Below are positions 28,305 to 36,978 of a stretch of 64,000 bases of DNA, piece by piece. The stretch lies in assembly GCA_964559865.1 (NCBI GenBank), contig CAZLJD010000030.1, positions 62,001-126,000 of the forward strand, read 5' to 3'. The position numbers and the translations under genes were made by a program. Every line of letters starts with the position of its first letter. Positions within the stretch are counted from its first letter, which is position 1. The DNA is from JAGHAJ01 sp964559865 [NCBI: uncultured Synergistota bacterium] (lineage in GTDB: Bacteria; Synergistota; JAGHAJ01). Under the pieces are notes generated by a model. The model saw only the letters and a program-made list of their open reading frames with translations, had not been told where the DNA came from and ran no database searches.

Positions 28305-29092
28305 CCAACGATCTCACCCATAGGCACCACTTCTATACCCTCTTTGGTGAATGCCTGTCTTATCCTCCTGACAAGTGCTACTGCTGTGGGTGTATCACCG
28401 TGCACGCATATCGTATCAAAGTGAAAGTCCCTCAAAACCTCGCCACTTATCGAAACTATAACTTTCTCTTTCACCATTCTTATAACTCTGCCAACGACCT
28501 CTTCCTCATCGGTAATGACTGCACCTTCCTCTCTCCTGGAAACGAGTGTCTTATCCGAATTATACGCCCTATCAGCAAATACCTCCTCTGCAACCCTGAG
28601 ACCCATATCTTTCCAGATCTCCACCATCTTCGAGCCTGCAAGCCCGACCAAGATGATAGAAGGGTCAAACCTCCTCACAGCTCTGCCTATGGACTCTGCA
28701 TAGCTATAATCTCCATTCATTGCCCTCCTGTATGTATCTATGTAAAGTGCCCCGTGGGGTTTTAAATGCTGTAATCTACTCCCATGTGCCTTAAGGAATG
28801 CATATATAGCCCCAAGCTGATATAAAACGGCATTTTCTACCTCTTCAGCAGTAAGGTCCATACTCCTCCTACCAAATCCCTGCAAATCCGGATAGCCAGG
28901 GTGGGCACCCACCGAAACCCCCATATCCAAGGCAGATCTCACACTCTTAGAGAGCACCATAAAATCACTTGCATGAAATCCACACGCTACATTTGCAGAA
29001 GAGACAAACCTTAAAATCTCATCATCGTAACCAAGCGTGTACCTCCCAAAACTCTCCCCCATATCGCTGTTAAGGTCTACCCTCCAAGACAA
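28301..29092 (-). CDS. pxpA: 5-oxoprolinase subunit A (LamB/YcsF family)
   Basis: A 263-aa LamB/YcsF protein. Motifs: DLNSDMGESFGRY at the N-terminus, SSANVACGFHASD, GAHPGYPDLQGFGRR and HLKPHGALY. PxpA works with PxpB and PxpC to cleave 5-oxoproline (pyroglutamate) to glutamate with ATP. The PxpB-PxpC fusion lies three bases upstream on the same strand, so the full enzyme is encoded here. Confidence 0.95.
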   Translation of the reverse strand: MSWRVDLNSDMGESFGRYTLGYDDEILRFVSSANVACGFHASDFMVLSKSVRSALDMGVSVGAHPGYPDLQGFGRRSMDLTAEEVENAVLYQLGAIYAFLKAHGSRLQHLKPHGALYIDTYRRAMNGDYSYAESIGRAVRRFDPSIILVGLAGSKMVEIWKDMGLRVAEEVFADRAYNSDKTLVSRREEGAVITDEEEVVGRVIRMVKEKVIVSISGEVLRDFHFDTICVHGDTPTAVALVRRIRQAFTKEGIEVVPMGEIVG

Positions 29093-29095
29093 CAG

Positions 29096-30826
29096 TTACA
29101 CCTCCTCTACAACGACATCGTATGTCTTACCATTCACCTTAATCTTATACACCCTTCGAGCCTTCACACCAACCACAGCTAATCGCTCCTCCACCTGTCT
29201 AATCAACCTATGAGCAAAACCCACATCCACCTTCTCAAACCTCACTTTATCACCGGGTTTGAGCTGCGAAAACCTGTACGCATCCACCGTTATCAGAGTA
29301 GCTATCTTCGTATAGCCACCAACCGCCTGCCTATCTTTCAGCAGTACTATGGGGTATCCCTCTCCTGGCACCTGAATAGTGCCGAAAGATATACCATCAG
29401 ATATAATCCCAGCCCCCTTATCGTTGTGCTCAATATACGGCCCCTGTAACCTACACCCCATCCTATCTATTTTATCCGTCACCACAAACTCTGAGCCAAA
29501 AAATACCCTCTTTCCCTCTTCGGTAAAGTGATCATCATCCGGTCCCTCTATCACCCTAAATATCCCTTCCTCACCAAAACAAAAGTCTGAAGGATTCACA
29601 CTCACCTCACCTATCATATCCCATCTTCTATGGGCAAATGTGTACAGTACATCTCCTTTCTGCAATTTCCTCCCTTTATATCCACCAAGCCTTGCCTTAA
29701 GGTCTGTAGCCCTACTACCCATTACCAGAGGTACATCTATGCCGTCCAAAACGGATAAGTAAGACCTAAAGCCACTTTTGCACATACCAAAAGAAAGGAT
29801 ATCACCTGCCCTTACCTTCAAAGTCCTGTACATACTAACAGGAGAGCCATTCAAAGCAGGAGCAAGGTTTCCACCTGTTATGGCAACCGCCGTATCTCTC
29901 AAAAAGCGAAAAGACGCACCACCAAAAGTTACTTCTAAAGCAGCCGCATTATCGTCATTACCCAAAAGGCGATTTGCTATCCTGAAAGATATTTCATCCA
30001 TCGCCCCAGCGGTGCAAATTCCAAGTTCCTGATAGCCATACCTCCCTCTATCCTGAACGGTAACAAGCATCCCCGCCGATACTACCTCTATAGTCTCCTG
30101 ACCTTCAGGTGCCCAACTTTCATCTATATCCTCAACCTCCATACCTTCGATGTCACCCCTATGAATTTCAAACTCCTCCGGAGATATGGGAATAAATCTC
30201 ACATAGTCACCTGCTCTGACGAGCGTAGGAGGATTCCTCCCTGGGTCGTAGAAGCGAAGGTAAGTCCTACCTATCAGCTGCCACCCACCTGGCGAGCTTA
30301 TGGCATATATCCCTGTCTGCTTACCTGCTATCCCAACAGAACCTGCAGGCACTCTTAACCTTGGGTTTTTAAGTCTTGGCGTAGCAATAGTGTCGTCCAC
30401 GCCACCAAGAAAAGTAAAACCGGGAGTGAATCCGAGCATGTACACGAGATAGGGTTTGTTTGCATGATGTCTAATGACATCATCGACCGTTATCCCATGG
30501 TAGCTCGCCACATATCCTATATCCGGCCCATACTCTCCTCCATACACAACAGGTACATCCACAACCTTAGGAGGGGGCAACTCTACCTTCTCTACTTCCT
30601 TTTCCAAGGACTTAAGCCTGTTCAGTAAATCCCTATCATCTATTTTCAACGGGTCATAGTGAACATACAAAGAACAATAAGTTGGGACCATCTCTCTTAT
30701 GCCAGGTATATCAGCCCTCTCTATGAGTAACCGCATACCTCTCACATACCTATTCACATCGGGACTTATCTCATCGCCAAACTTCACAGAAATCGTGCTA
30801 TCACCCGAATATTTATACTCTACCAT
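29096..30826 (-). CDS. pxpBC: Fused 5-oxoprolinase subunits B and C
   Basis: A 576-aa fusion. Residues about 1-225 are the PxpB/KipI half (GFTPGFTFLGG; PAGSVGIAGKQTGIY; SSPGGWQLIGRT). Residues about 235-550 are the PxpC/KipA half (VQDRGRYGYQELGI; ALEVTFGGASF; ITGGNLAPALNG). A short C-terminal tail, VYKIKVNGKTYDVVVEE, looks like the first strands of a biotinyl domain but lacks its lysine motif. Fusions of B and C are known. It forms the oxoprolinase with PxpA. Confidence 0.93.
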   Translation of the reverse strand: MVEYKYSGDSTISVKFGDEISPDVNRYVRGMRLLIERADIPGIREMVPTYCSLYVHYDPLKIDDRDLLNRLKSLEKEVEKVELPPPKVVDVPVVYGGEYGPDIGYVASYHGITVDDVIRHHANKPYLVYMLGFTPGFTFLGGVDDTIATPRLKNPRLRVPAGSVGIAGKQTGIYAISSPGGWQLIGRTYLRFYDPGRNPPTLVRAGDYVRFIPISPEEFEIHRGDIEGMEVEDIDESWAPEGQETIEVVSAGMLVTVQDRGRYGYQELGICTAGAMDEISFRIANRLLGNDDNAAALEVTFGGASFRFLRDTAVAITGGNLAPALNGSPVSMYRTLKVRAGDILSFGMCKSGFRSYLSVLDGIDVPLVMGSRATDLKARLGGYKGRKLQKGDVLYTFAHRRWDMIGEVSVNPSDFCFGEEGIFRVIEGPDDDHFTEEGKRVFFGSEFVVTDKIDRMGCRLQGPYIEHNDKGAGIISDGISFGTIQVPGEGYPIVLLKDRQAVGGYTKIATLITVDAYRFSQLKPGDKVRFEKVDVGFAHRLIRQVEERLAVVGVKARRVYKIKVNGKTYDVVVEEV

Positions 30827-30836
30827 AAGACTTTCC

Positions 30837-31910
30837 TCATTGAGTAATTTTCCTAACTCTAAACTCGACCATAAGAGGTCCTATTGAGTATATATCCTTC
30901 AAAGTCAAAACATCTACCCGTGCATACCCGTTTATTGCTTTTATCTCACTAACCGTTTCGTAGAAGGAGGAAGCGAGTATACTTCCTACCGTATGCTTAT
31001 ACGGGTCTGGTACAATACCCTTCTTTACACCTATTCTGTTGACCTCTTTCAATATAGAGAAGAGCTCTTGTTCTATCTTCGTGCGTGAGAGTCTCCCGTC
31101 TACTTTTCTTGACAGAACGACCTCTCCCTTCTTAAAGATCAATCTATTTGGAAATATCTCAAAACGACCAATTACCGGTTCTCCCTTCACCGTATTCCTC
31201 AGTGCTACGAAGCGTACGCCAAAGCTTTGCCCATTTTTAAGCATTTTTTTGACAGCACGCTCAAACTCCTCTCTCAAAACGAAGGCTATCTGAGTAGCAC
31301 CCTTAAACGGTCTTGCCCCTTTCATATATGCGATCCTCCCTACCTGTCTTAAAAAGGACGCCAACTCCTTCTTAACAACCTTCGGGTTCGAACTGCCCTT
31401 TAAGACTGACTGAAATATAACCTCATTCGTGCTGAAAATGATCTTGCCTTCCCTTACCCAACTCAAGCCTTCCTGCAATCTCTTGGTAATTTCTCTCAGC
31501 TCCTTAACATCTGCCAGTAGTTTCTTCCTTTGTTCCTTCAGCTCCAAAATCTGCTTGTTTAAGAGCTTTTCCTCTTCTTCCGCCTTAAGGAGCTCTCTGC
31601 TTCTTCTTTCTAATAACTTAGTTTTTACCTCTACCTCCTTCGATAGAGAGGAAAGGAGTCTCTGTAACCGTTTAATACCGAAAAGGGCAGTATTAACAGT
31701 GGGAGAGGTATAAGAAAGTATCAACATAATGCTTAGCGCTATAGCTATACCAGTGGTAACGGTGATGAAGCTCGTAGTGTACTTAGGGCGAAGGCCAAAT
31801 ATAGTGGGCCTCTTTTTACTAACCCTCATACCTATGTTATCACCTATAAAGGCGATAACACCTGCTATTAGCAATATTATTATAAGCAAAGACCAATTAA
31901 GCTCTGACAT
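30837..31910 (-). CDS. DUF3084 membrane/coiled-coil protein
   Basis: A 357-aa protein of the DUF3084 family. Two membrane spans flank a conserved segment (ISKKRPTIFGLRPKYTT-like; residues about 8-70). A long coiled coil follows (about 80-150, rich in K/E/L), then a mixed C-terminal domain. The function of this family is unknown. It sits between the oxoprolinase genes and the bactofilin gene on the same strand; the coiled coil suggests an envelope role, which is inference. Confidence 0.85.
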   Translation of the reverse strand: MSELNWSLLIIILLIAGVIAFIGDNIGMRVSKKRPTIFGLRPKYTTSFITVTTGIAIALSIMLILSYTSPTVNTALFGIKRLQRLLSSLSKEVEVKTKLLERRSRELLKAEEEEKLLNKQILELKEQRKKLLADVKELREITKRLQEGLSWVREGKIIFSTNEVIFQSVLKGSSNPKVVKKELASFLRQVGRIAYMKGARPFKGATQIAFVLREEFERAVKKMLKNGQSFGVRFVALRNTVKGEPVIGRFEIFPNRLIFKKGEVVLSRKVDGRLSRTKIEQELFSILKEVNRIGVKKGIVPDPYKHTVGSILASSFYETVSEIKAINGYARVDVLTLKDIYSIGPLMVEFRVRKITQ

Positions 31911-31923
31911 ATCCTAAAACCTT

Positions 31924-32370
31924 CTAATACTCCTCCTGTTGTAGGTCTTCTGCGTCTGATACTTCCTCTATCTCTTTAACCTCTTCCTTCAGCATCTCAC
32001 TCTTACCTATAAACACTGCACCTTCATCTATCTTAAGTGAGTTCGCTCTTATATTCCCCACTAACTTACCCGTGGAGGAGACCTCCAATCTATCCTTCGC
32101 TTCTACATTACCTTCAACTCTTCCTCCTATCACAACATTTTTAGAGAATATATCCGCCTTCACCTCTCCATCTCCACCAACAATAACATCTCCATCGGTC
32201 TTTATCTTTCCCTCTACACGACCATCTATCCTTACCGTACCAGTTGAGTCTATTTCTCCCTTTATAATCGTGTTGTTACCTATAACGGTCTCCATACCAT
32301 CAAACCTTCCCCTCTTCTCTACCACATTCACCACCCCCACATTCGTCTTACTTTCCCTTTTACCAAACAT
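31924..32370 (-). CDS. Bactofilin family cytoskeletal protein
   Basis: A 148-aa bactofilin. The central right-handed beta-helix shows regular G/V/I repeats (GEIDSTGTVRIDGRVEGKI; GNVEAKDRLEVSS), with disordered ends. Bactofilins polymerise without nucleotides and often recruit M23 peptidases. The neighbouring M23 peptidase gene, 18 bases upstream, fits that known partnership in shape control. Confidence 0.93.
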   Translation of the reverse strand: MFGKRESKTNVGVVNVVEKRGRFDGMETVIGNNTIIKGEIDSTGTVRIDGRVEGKIKTDGDVIVGGDGEVKADIFSKNVVIGGRVEGNVEAKDRLEVSSTGKLVGNIRANSLKIDEGAVFIGKSEMLKEEVKEIEEVSDAEDLQQEEY

Positions 32371-32388
32371 TGGCCTTCCTCCTCAATT

Positions 32389-33840
32389 CTATTTGTGTTT
32401 CAAAAACTTTAAAGGATTTATAGGCTTACCTTTGTAGTGTATTTCATAGTGGAGATGAACCCCTGTGCTGCGTCCTGTTGAACCCATATTCCCTATGAGC
32501 TGCCCTTTATACACCTTTTGTCCCCTCCTAACCAAGATGCGCGAGAGATGTCCAAAATAAATCTTGTATCCGGTTTTTGTGGATATGATGATACACCTAC
32601 CCAAACCCCACTTCCAACCTGCAAAAGAAACCACCCCCTGAACTGTAGAGTATATGGGAGTCCCATACTTGTTCGCTATATCTATCCCCCAGTGCATCTC
32701 TCTTCTACCTGTTATAGGGTTTCTCCTCATACCATATGGAGATGTTATAGAACCAAAAGTAGGCCATACATTTGGAGTAGACAACCACCTATCCCTTTTC
32801 TGAACGAGCATCTTGTACAGCTTCTTCAATCGATTTTCTATAGAACTTGCTTCTCGTATAGCGTAAGATATTCTTTTGTGAAGTGCAAGCTCGTCCGTTC
32901 CTCTGTAAATACTCGCAGTATCGATATTTGTCTCAAAACCACCCCCAGAGTGCATGATAGCGTTTATTTCACACACCTTCTTTGCCAGCTTGCCAATGTT
33001 ACCCATCTTTTTCTCAAGGTATGCTATCTTATCTTTTAGTATGGTTAATTCTTTATCTTTCTGCATGTTAGACTGCTTAAGCTCCGTTATAACGGTCACA
33101 TGTTTCTTATTTATATCTGATATATCTTTATAAAGACTCTGCACATCTGCAAGTTTATCCTCCAATGCATTCAACTGAGCCATCAGACTTCCAAGATTCT
33201 CATCAGCATCTTTATTCAACTCACTCAATTTGTTTATCTGCAGCAGATAATCACTATTCATTTTGGCAAGCCTTTCATTATCCTTCTTCAAAGAGGTTAT
33301 CTCTCCCCTAAGCGTAACAACCTTAGATTGAAGAGAAGATATCAACTTACCTTGCAGAGAGTTAAGCCGGTACAGATCAGCAATCCTTTTAATGTACTTA
33401 TTATTTAGATCTGTAAGCACCTTATTCTTATTCTCCAAAGCCAACACTCTGCCTTTTAAATTTGCAATCCCTAATCGCAAAAGGGCAATAGTTTCCTCCT
33501 GCTGTCTATTAATTTCATCCAAGTCGTAAACCAACTCCATCCTCCTAATTCGCAACTTTTTAACTATATCAGCCCTGAGCTTATCCTTTTTCATCATCCC
33601 ACTAACCAGTCCGTGTATTAAAGACCTATCCGTACCAATCTCCACAGACTGCCGCCTTATTATATGTATATTCCTAAAAAAGATATAGGTCCACACAGAA
33701 AGGCCTACAGACAGAGATAGAAAAATACAAAATATCAAAAGCCCGGAGATAGAAAATGATATAGGCTTACCAGAGGTATAAGGTACTATTAAAACATTCC
33801 ACTTCTTCTTCAGAAAATCTTTCCATCTACTATTCGCCAT
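32389..33840 (-). CDS. M23 family murein endopeptidase with long coiled coil
   Basis: A 483-aa envelope protein: one membrane span (residues about 22-48), a long periplasmic coiled coil (about 60-290), and a C-terminal LytM/M23 peptidase domain. Zinc ligands are visible in HWGID and GVHLHYEI, so it appears catalytically competent rather than EnvC-like. ATG at 33840 is chosen; a GTG at 33849 would add three residues. It overlaps parB by 11 bases and is coupled with bactofilin, suggesting peptidoglycan remodelling for cell shape. Confidence 0.93.
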   Translation of the reverse strand: MANSRWKDFLKKKWNVLIVPYTSGKPISFSISGLLIFCIFLSLSVGLSVWTYIFFRNIHIIRRQSVEIGTDRSLIHGLVSGMMKKDKLRADIVKKLRIRRMELVYDLDEINRQQEETIALLRLGIANLKGRVLALENKNKVLTDLNNKYIKRIADLYRLNSLQGKLISSLQSKVVTLRGEITSLKKDNERLAKMNSDYLLQINKLSELNKDADENLGSLMAQLNALEDKLADVQSLYKDISDINKKHVTVITELKQSNMQKDKELTILKDKIAYLEKKMGNIGKLAKKVCEINAIMHSGGGFETNIDTASIYRGTDELALHKRISYAIREASSIENRLKKLYKMLVQKRDRWLSTPNVWPTFGSITSPYGMRRNPITGRREMHWGIDIANKYGTPIYSTVQGVVSFAGWKWGLGRCIIISTKTGYKIYFGHLSRILVRRGQKVYKGQLIGNMGSTGRSTGVHLHYEIHYKGKPINPLKFLKHK

Positions 33841-34747
33841 TTTTAACACCTTTTCCCGGGAAATATTTTGCTGCCATATTTTCGTCTCTCATCTGCCGTG
33901 CCGCCAAATTTTCTCTCAATAACTGCATAAAGGCTGCCCGATCATTGTCGCTCTTAAACTTCATCTCCACCTTATACTTCTCCCCAATATACACCCTTAC
34001 CTTAATCCCCAACATTTTCTCTAAGAACTCCTCTATATCTGTAAGCCTTATCTTCTTGCCTTTCACATTCTGCCTCGCATCCTCTTTGGAACTATAGAAC
34101 TTAACCAGCCTTTCTACCTCCCTAACAGAAAGCCCTTTTTCTACTACGAGATTTGCAAGTGAAACTTGAGTATCTGTGTCTTTTAACGAAAGCAAAGCCC
34201 TTGCATGTCCCATATCTATTTTCCCCTCGCTAAGCAGACCTTTAACCTCCTCCGGTAGTTTAAGCAACCTAAGCATATTTGCAACATAGCTTCTACTTTT
34301 ACCAACCATCTCCCCTATAGACTCCTGCGAAACACCAAACTCCTCTACCAACCTCTTGAAAGCAACCGCTTCTTCTAATGGATTTAAGTCCTCCCTCTGG
34401 ATGTTTTCCACAAGCGCAATAGCCATTGCACCCTTTACATCGATCTCCCTAACTATAGCCGGGATCTCTTTTATACCCGCTACCTTTGCAGCCCGCCATC
34501 TCCTCTCTCCGGCAACAATTTCAAAACCACCATCGACCTGCCTTAGTATTATGGGTTGTAGTAACCCGTGTTCCTTTATAGAAGTGGCAAGCTCCTCTAT
34601 CTTTGAAGGATCATACTCTCTCCTTGGTTGGTAAGGGGAGGGTTTTATATCTTCTATGGGAATAAACCTTACATCCACCTCTTTTATATCCTCTATACCA
34701 GACAGCAGCGCACCAAGACCCTTTCCCAATCCCCTACTCTGTATCAC
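33830..34747 (-). CDS. parB: Chromosome partitioning protein ParB (Spo0J)
   Basis: A 305-aa CTPase that loads at parS and spreads as a clamp. The N-terminal CTP motifs are present (GERRWRAAK and ENIQREDLNPLEEA). The HTH reads GKSRSYVANMLRLL followed by MGHARALL, which carries the Arg and Gly expected for parS recognition. The GTG start at 34747 has GGAGGTG seven bases upstream, inside parA. The C-terminal end contains a 14-base sequence close to the Noc-binding site. Its canonical parS lies in the neighbouring parA. Confidence 0.97.
   Translation of the reverse strand: MIQSRGLGKGLGALLSGIEDIKEVDVRFIPIEDIKPSPYQPRREYDPSKIEELATSIKEHGLLQPIILRQVDGGFEIVAGERRWRAAKVAGIKEIPAIVREIDVKGAMAIALVENIQREDLNPLEEAVAFKRLVEEFGVSQESIGEMVGKSRSYVANMLRLLKLPEEVKGLLSEGKIDMGHARALLSLKDTDTQVSLANLVVEKGLSVREVERLVKFYSSKEDARQNVKGKKIRLTDIEEFLEKMLGIKVRVYIGEKYKVEMKFKSDNDRAAFMQLLRENLAARQMRDENMAAKYFPGKGVKNGE
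33851..33864. promoter_or_regulatory. Noc-binding-site-like sequence in parB
   Basis: TTTTCCCGGGAAAT, 13 of 14 bases matching the Bacillus NBS consensus ATTTCCCGGGAAAT. It encodes part of the ParB C-terminal end (YFPGK). It is the only close match noticed, about 2 kb from the noc-like gene. Confidence 0.5.
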
Positions 34748-35498
34748 ATCTTAACACCTCCTTCGCCAACTGCACATACGACACAGCACCACTACTTTCA
34801 GGCGAATAATATACAACCGGCTTTCCATAACTGGGAGACTCTCCAATCCTAACACTTCTCGGTATCTTCGTTTCATACACCTTATCCCCAAAATACTTGC
34901 TTACCTCCTCTGCCACATCTCTTGAGAGATTAGTACGAAGATCGTACATGGTAAGCAGGATACCCTCTATCCGGAGAGTGGGATTAAGATACTTTTTCAC
35001 CATATCTATAGTATTCAAAAGCTGTTGCAACCCTTCTAATGCATAATACTCGCATTGAACCGGTATAAGGATACTATCTGCAGCAACTAACCCATTCAGC
35101 GTAAGCAGACCTAAGGAGGGGGGGCAATCTATAAATATGAAGTCATACAGTTCCTTTACCTCTTTAAGGGCCTCTCTCAAACGTGTTTCACGTGAAACAA
35201 CAGAGACAAGTTCTATCTCTGCACCGGTCAGTTCTATGTTAGATGGCAAAAGAGAGACACCTTTCCATTTGGTCTGAAGTATAACATCTCCCACTCTATG
35301 CTTACCTATAAGGACATCGTATATCGTCTTTTGTAAATTCCACTTATCCACTCCCAAACCAGTTGTTGCGTTTCCCTGAGGATCTATATCTACTAAGAGC
35401 ACACGCTTTCCATTCATGCCAATAGCAGAAGAGAGGTTAACAGCAGTGGTGCTTTTTCCAACACCCCCCTTCTGATTGGCAATCACTATGGTTTTCAT
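34734..35498 (-). CDS. parA: Chromosome partitioning ATPase ParA (Soj)
   Basis: A 254-aa deviant-Walker ATPase. Walker A is KGGVGKSTT with the signature lysine, A' is LVDIDPQGNATTG, and Walker B is DFIFIDCPPSLG. It forms the DNA-bound gradient moved by ParB-parS and, in Bacillus, also modulates DnaA. It starts two bases after noc and overlaps parB by 14. A perfect parS is embedded in the coding sequence. Confidence 0.97.
   Translation of the reverse strand: MKTIVIANQKGGVGKSTTAVNLSSAIGMNGKRVLLVDIDPQGNATTGLGVDKWNLQKTIYDVLIGKHRVGDVILQTKWKGVSLLPSNIELTGAEIELVSVVSRETRLREALKEVKELYDFIFIDCPPSLGLLTLNGLVAADSILIPVQCEYYALEGLQQLLNTIDMVKKYLNPTLRIEGILLTMYDLRTNLSRDVAEEVSKYFGDKVYETKIPRSVRIGESPSYGKPVVYYSPESSGAVSYVQLAKEVLRCDTE
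35184..35199. promoter_or_regulatory. parS centromere site
   Basis: TGTTTCACGTGAAACA, a perfect 16-bp palindrome identical to the canonical parS sequence, inside parA and about 5.4 kb from dnaA. Confidence 0.95.
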
Positions 35499-35500
35499 TC

Positions 35501-36343
35501 CTATCTCACTACCTCTTCCTTCTTAATCTTTACAAGAAATGTTATCTCGTCTTCCGCCTCCTCAACCTTATACTCAAAGCGCGCCCCTATCTTGTTAAGT
35601 CCATCTACAAACCGCTTAAACCTCTTATCCACAGCATTCCTATCCAACCTCTTTACTGGGAGAGGGGTAACATTATCTTCCTCCTCTGCAGAGCCCAAAG
35701 GAATAGGACTTTCAGCCGCATCGAACTCAGAAGAGAGTATCTTGTTAACAAGTTTTTCCGTCTGAGCAACAGACAAGCGGTTATCCTTTATCGTCTTCAA
35801 GGCGAGGAACATCTTCTTTTCATCTTTCACCTTGAGAAGCTCCCTCGCGTGTCTCTCCGTTATCTCCTCTTTCATCAAAGAATCCTGGACAAACGCAGGG
35901 AGCGTCAGAAGTCTCAACTTATTGGAAATAGCAGACTGAGACTTACCCACATGCTTCGAAAGTTCCTCCTGCGTAAGGCCCAACTCGTTTATCAGCGTCT
36001 GATATCCTCTTGCCTCCTCTATACAGTTCAGGTCCTTTCTCTGAAGGTTCTCTACCAAGACCAAAACTGCCATCTTGTCTTCAGAAACATCCCTTACAAT
36101 GGCAGGTATAGTTTGTAGTCCTGCCATCTTCGCCGCTCTCCACCTTCTCTCTCCTGCTATAAGCTCAAACTTATCTTTTGCAAGCCTCCTAACTATTATA
36201 GGTTGGATAACACCAATGTTTTTTATAGAAGTTGCAAGCTCCTCTAGCTCCTCGGTGGAAAACTGGGTCCTCGGCTGAAAGTGGTTCGGTAAAATATTAT
36301 CCACCGGGACCTCCATTACCCCGTAGTCTCGTTCTTTCCACAT
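35501..36343 (-). CDS. noc: Nucleoid occlusion protein Noc-like ParB paralogue
   Basis: A 280-aa ParB-family CTPase. It starts with VPVDNILPNHFQPRTQF, a Noc-style opening, and carries GERRWRAAK. Its HTH reads GKSQSAISNKLRLL then ITERHAREL. Gln, Lys and Arg replace the Arg, variable and Gly residues of ParB, the known substitutions that switch recognition from parS to NBS. Position between rsmG and parA matches noc in Bacillota. Noc binds DNA and membrane to stop septa over the nucleoid. A strong GGGGGG site precedes the ATG. Confidence 0.85.
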   Translation of the reverse strand: MWKERDYGVMEVPVDNILPNHFQPRTQFSTEELEELATSIKNIGVIQPIIVRRLAKDKFELIAGERRWRAAKMAGLQTIPAIVRDVSEDKMAVLVLVENLQRKDLNCIEEARGYQTLINELGLTQEELSKHVGKSQSAISNKLRLLTLPAFVQDSLMKEEITERHARELLKVKDEKKMFLALKTIKDNRLSVAQTEKLVNKILSSEFDAAESPIPLGSAEEEDNVTPLPVKRLDRNAVDKRFKRFVDGLNKIGARFEYKVEEAEDEITFLVKIKKEEVVR

Positions 36344-36354
36344 ATCAACCCCCC

Positions 36355-36978
36355 CTATCGAACACCCAAGAATATAAGATTACGCACCCTTTTCTTACCA
36401 GGCAACACATAAGGATGTACAGACAACACCTGCAACCCCTCCCTAAAAAGCCCCTGTAATCTACCAATATAAGTATCTATATCTTCACCTGCATACACTA
36501 CCATCCGTCCCCTCGTAGATAACAAACTCATAGCACCCCTTACAACACTTCGAACATCTCCTACCGCCCTAAACAAAATAATATCATATTTGGTATCCCT
36601 TGGCAATCTCTCCACCCTATCCCACACCACAGTTACACCTTCCACACCCAACCTCTCTACCACTCTCTTTAAGAAAACCACCTTTTTGAAATTCGCATCA
36701 AGTAAGGTTAAATCTATCCAGGGAACGGCAATTTTCAATGGCAATCCCGGAAATCCCCCGCCAGAGCCAACATCCAAAACCCTACCCTCACCAGCAAAGT
36801 CCATAAACTTCAACAGCATCAAGGAGTCCCAAAAATGATCAATCACTATCGCCCCAGAGTCCAATATGGTGGTGACACCAAAGTTGCGTCCATACTTTTT
36901 AAGAATATTTACATAAATTCGCAACTTTGACAACTGTTCTTCGTCCAATCCAAATAGAGCAGAAAGCTCCTGCATCAT
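36355..36978 (-). CDS. rsmG: 16S rRNA m7G527 methyltransferase RsmG
   Basis: A 207-aa SAM-dependent methyltransferase (GidB) that modifies G527 of 16S rRNA. The SAM site is VLDVGSGGGFPGLPL (about residue 70), followed by DANFKKVVFLK. ATG at 36978 overlaps the mnmE stop; a TTG at 36990 would add four residues. In Bacillota, mnmG lies between mnmE and rsmG, but it is absent here. Confidence 0.95.
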   Translation of the reverse strand: MMQELSALFGLDEEQLSKLRIYVNILKKYGRNFGVTTILDSGAIVIDHFWDSLMLLKFMDFAGEGRVLDVGSGGGFPGLPLKIAVPWIDLTLLDANFKKVVFLKRVVERLGVEGVTVVWDRVERLPRDTKYDIILFRAVGDVRSVVRGAMSLLSTRGRMVVYAGEDIDTYIGRLQGLFREGLQVLSVHPYVLPGKKRVRNLIFLGVR

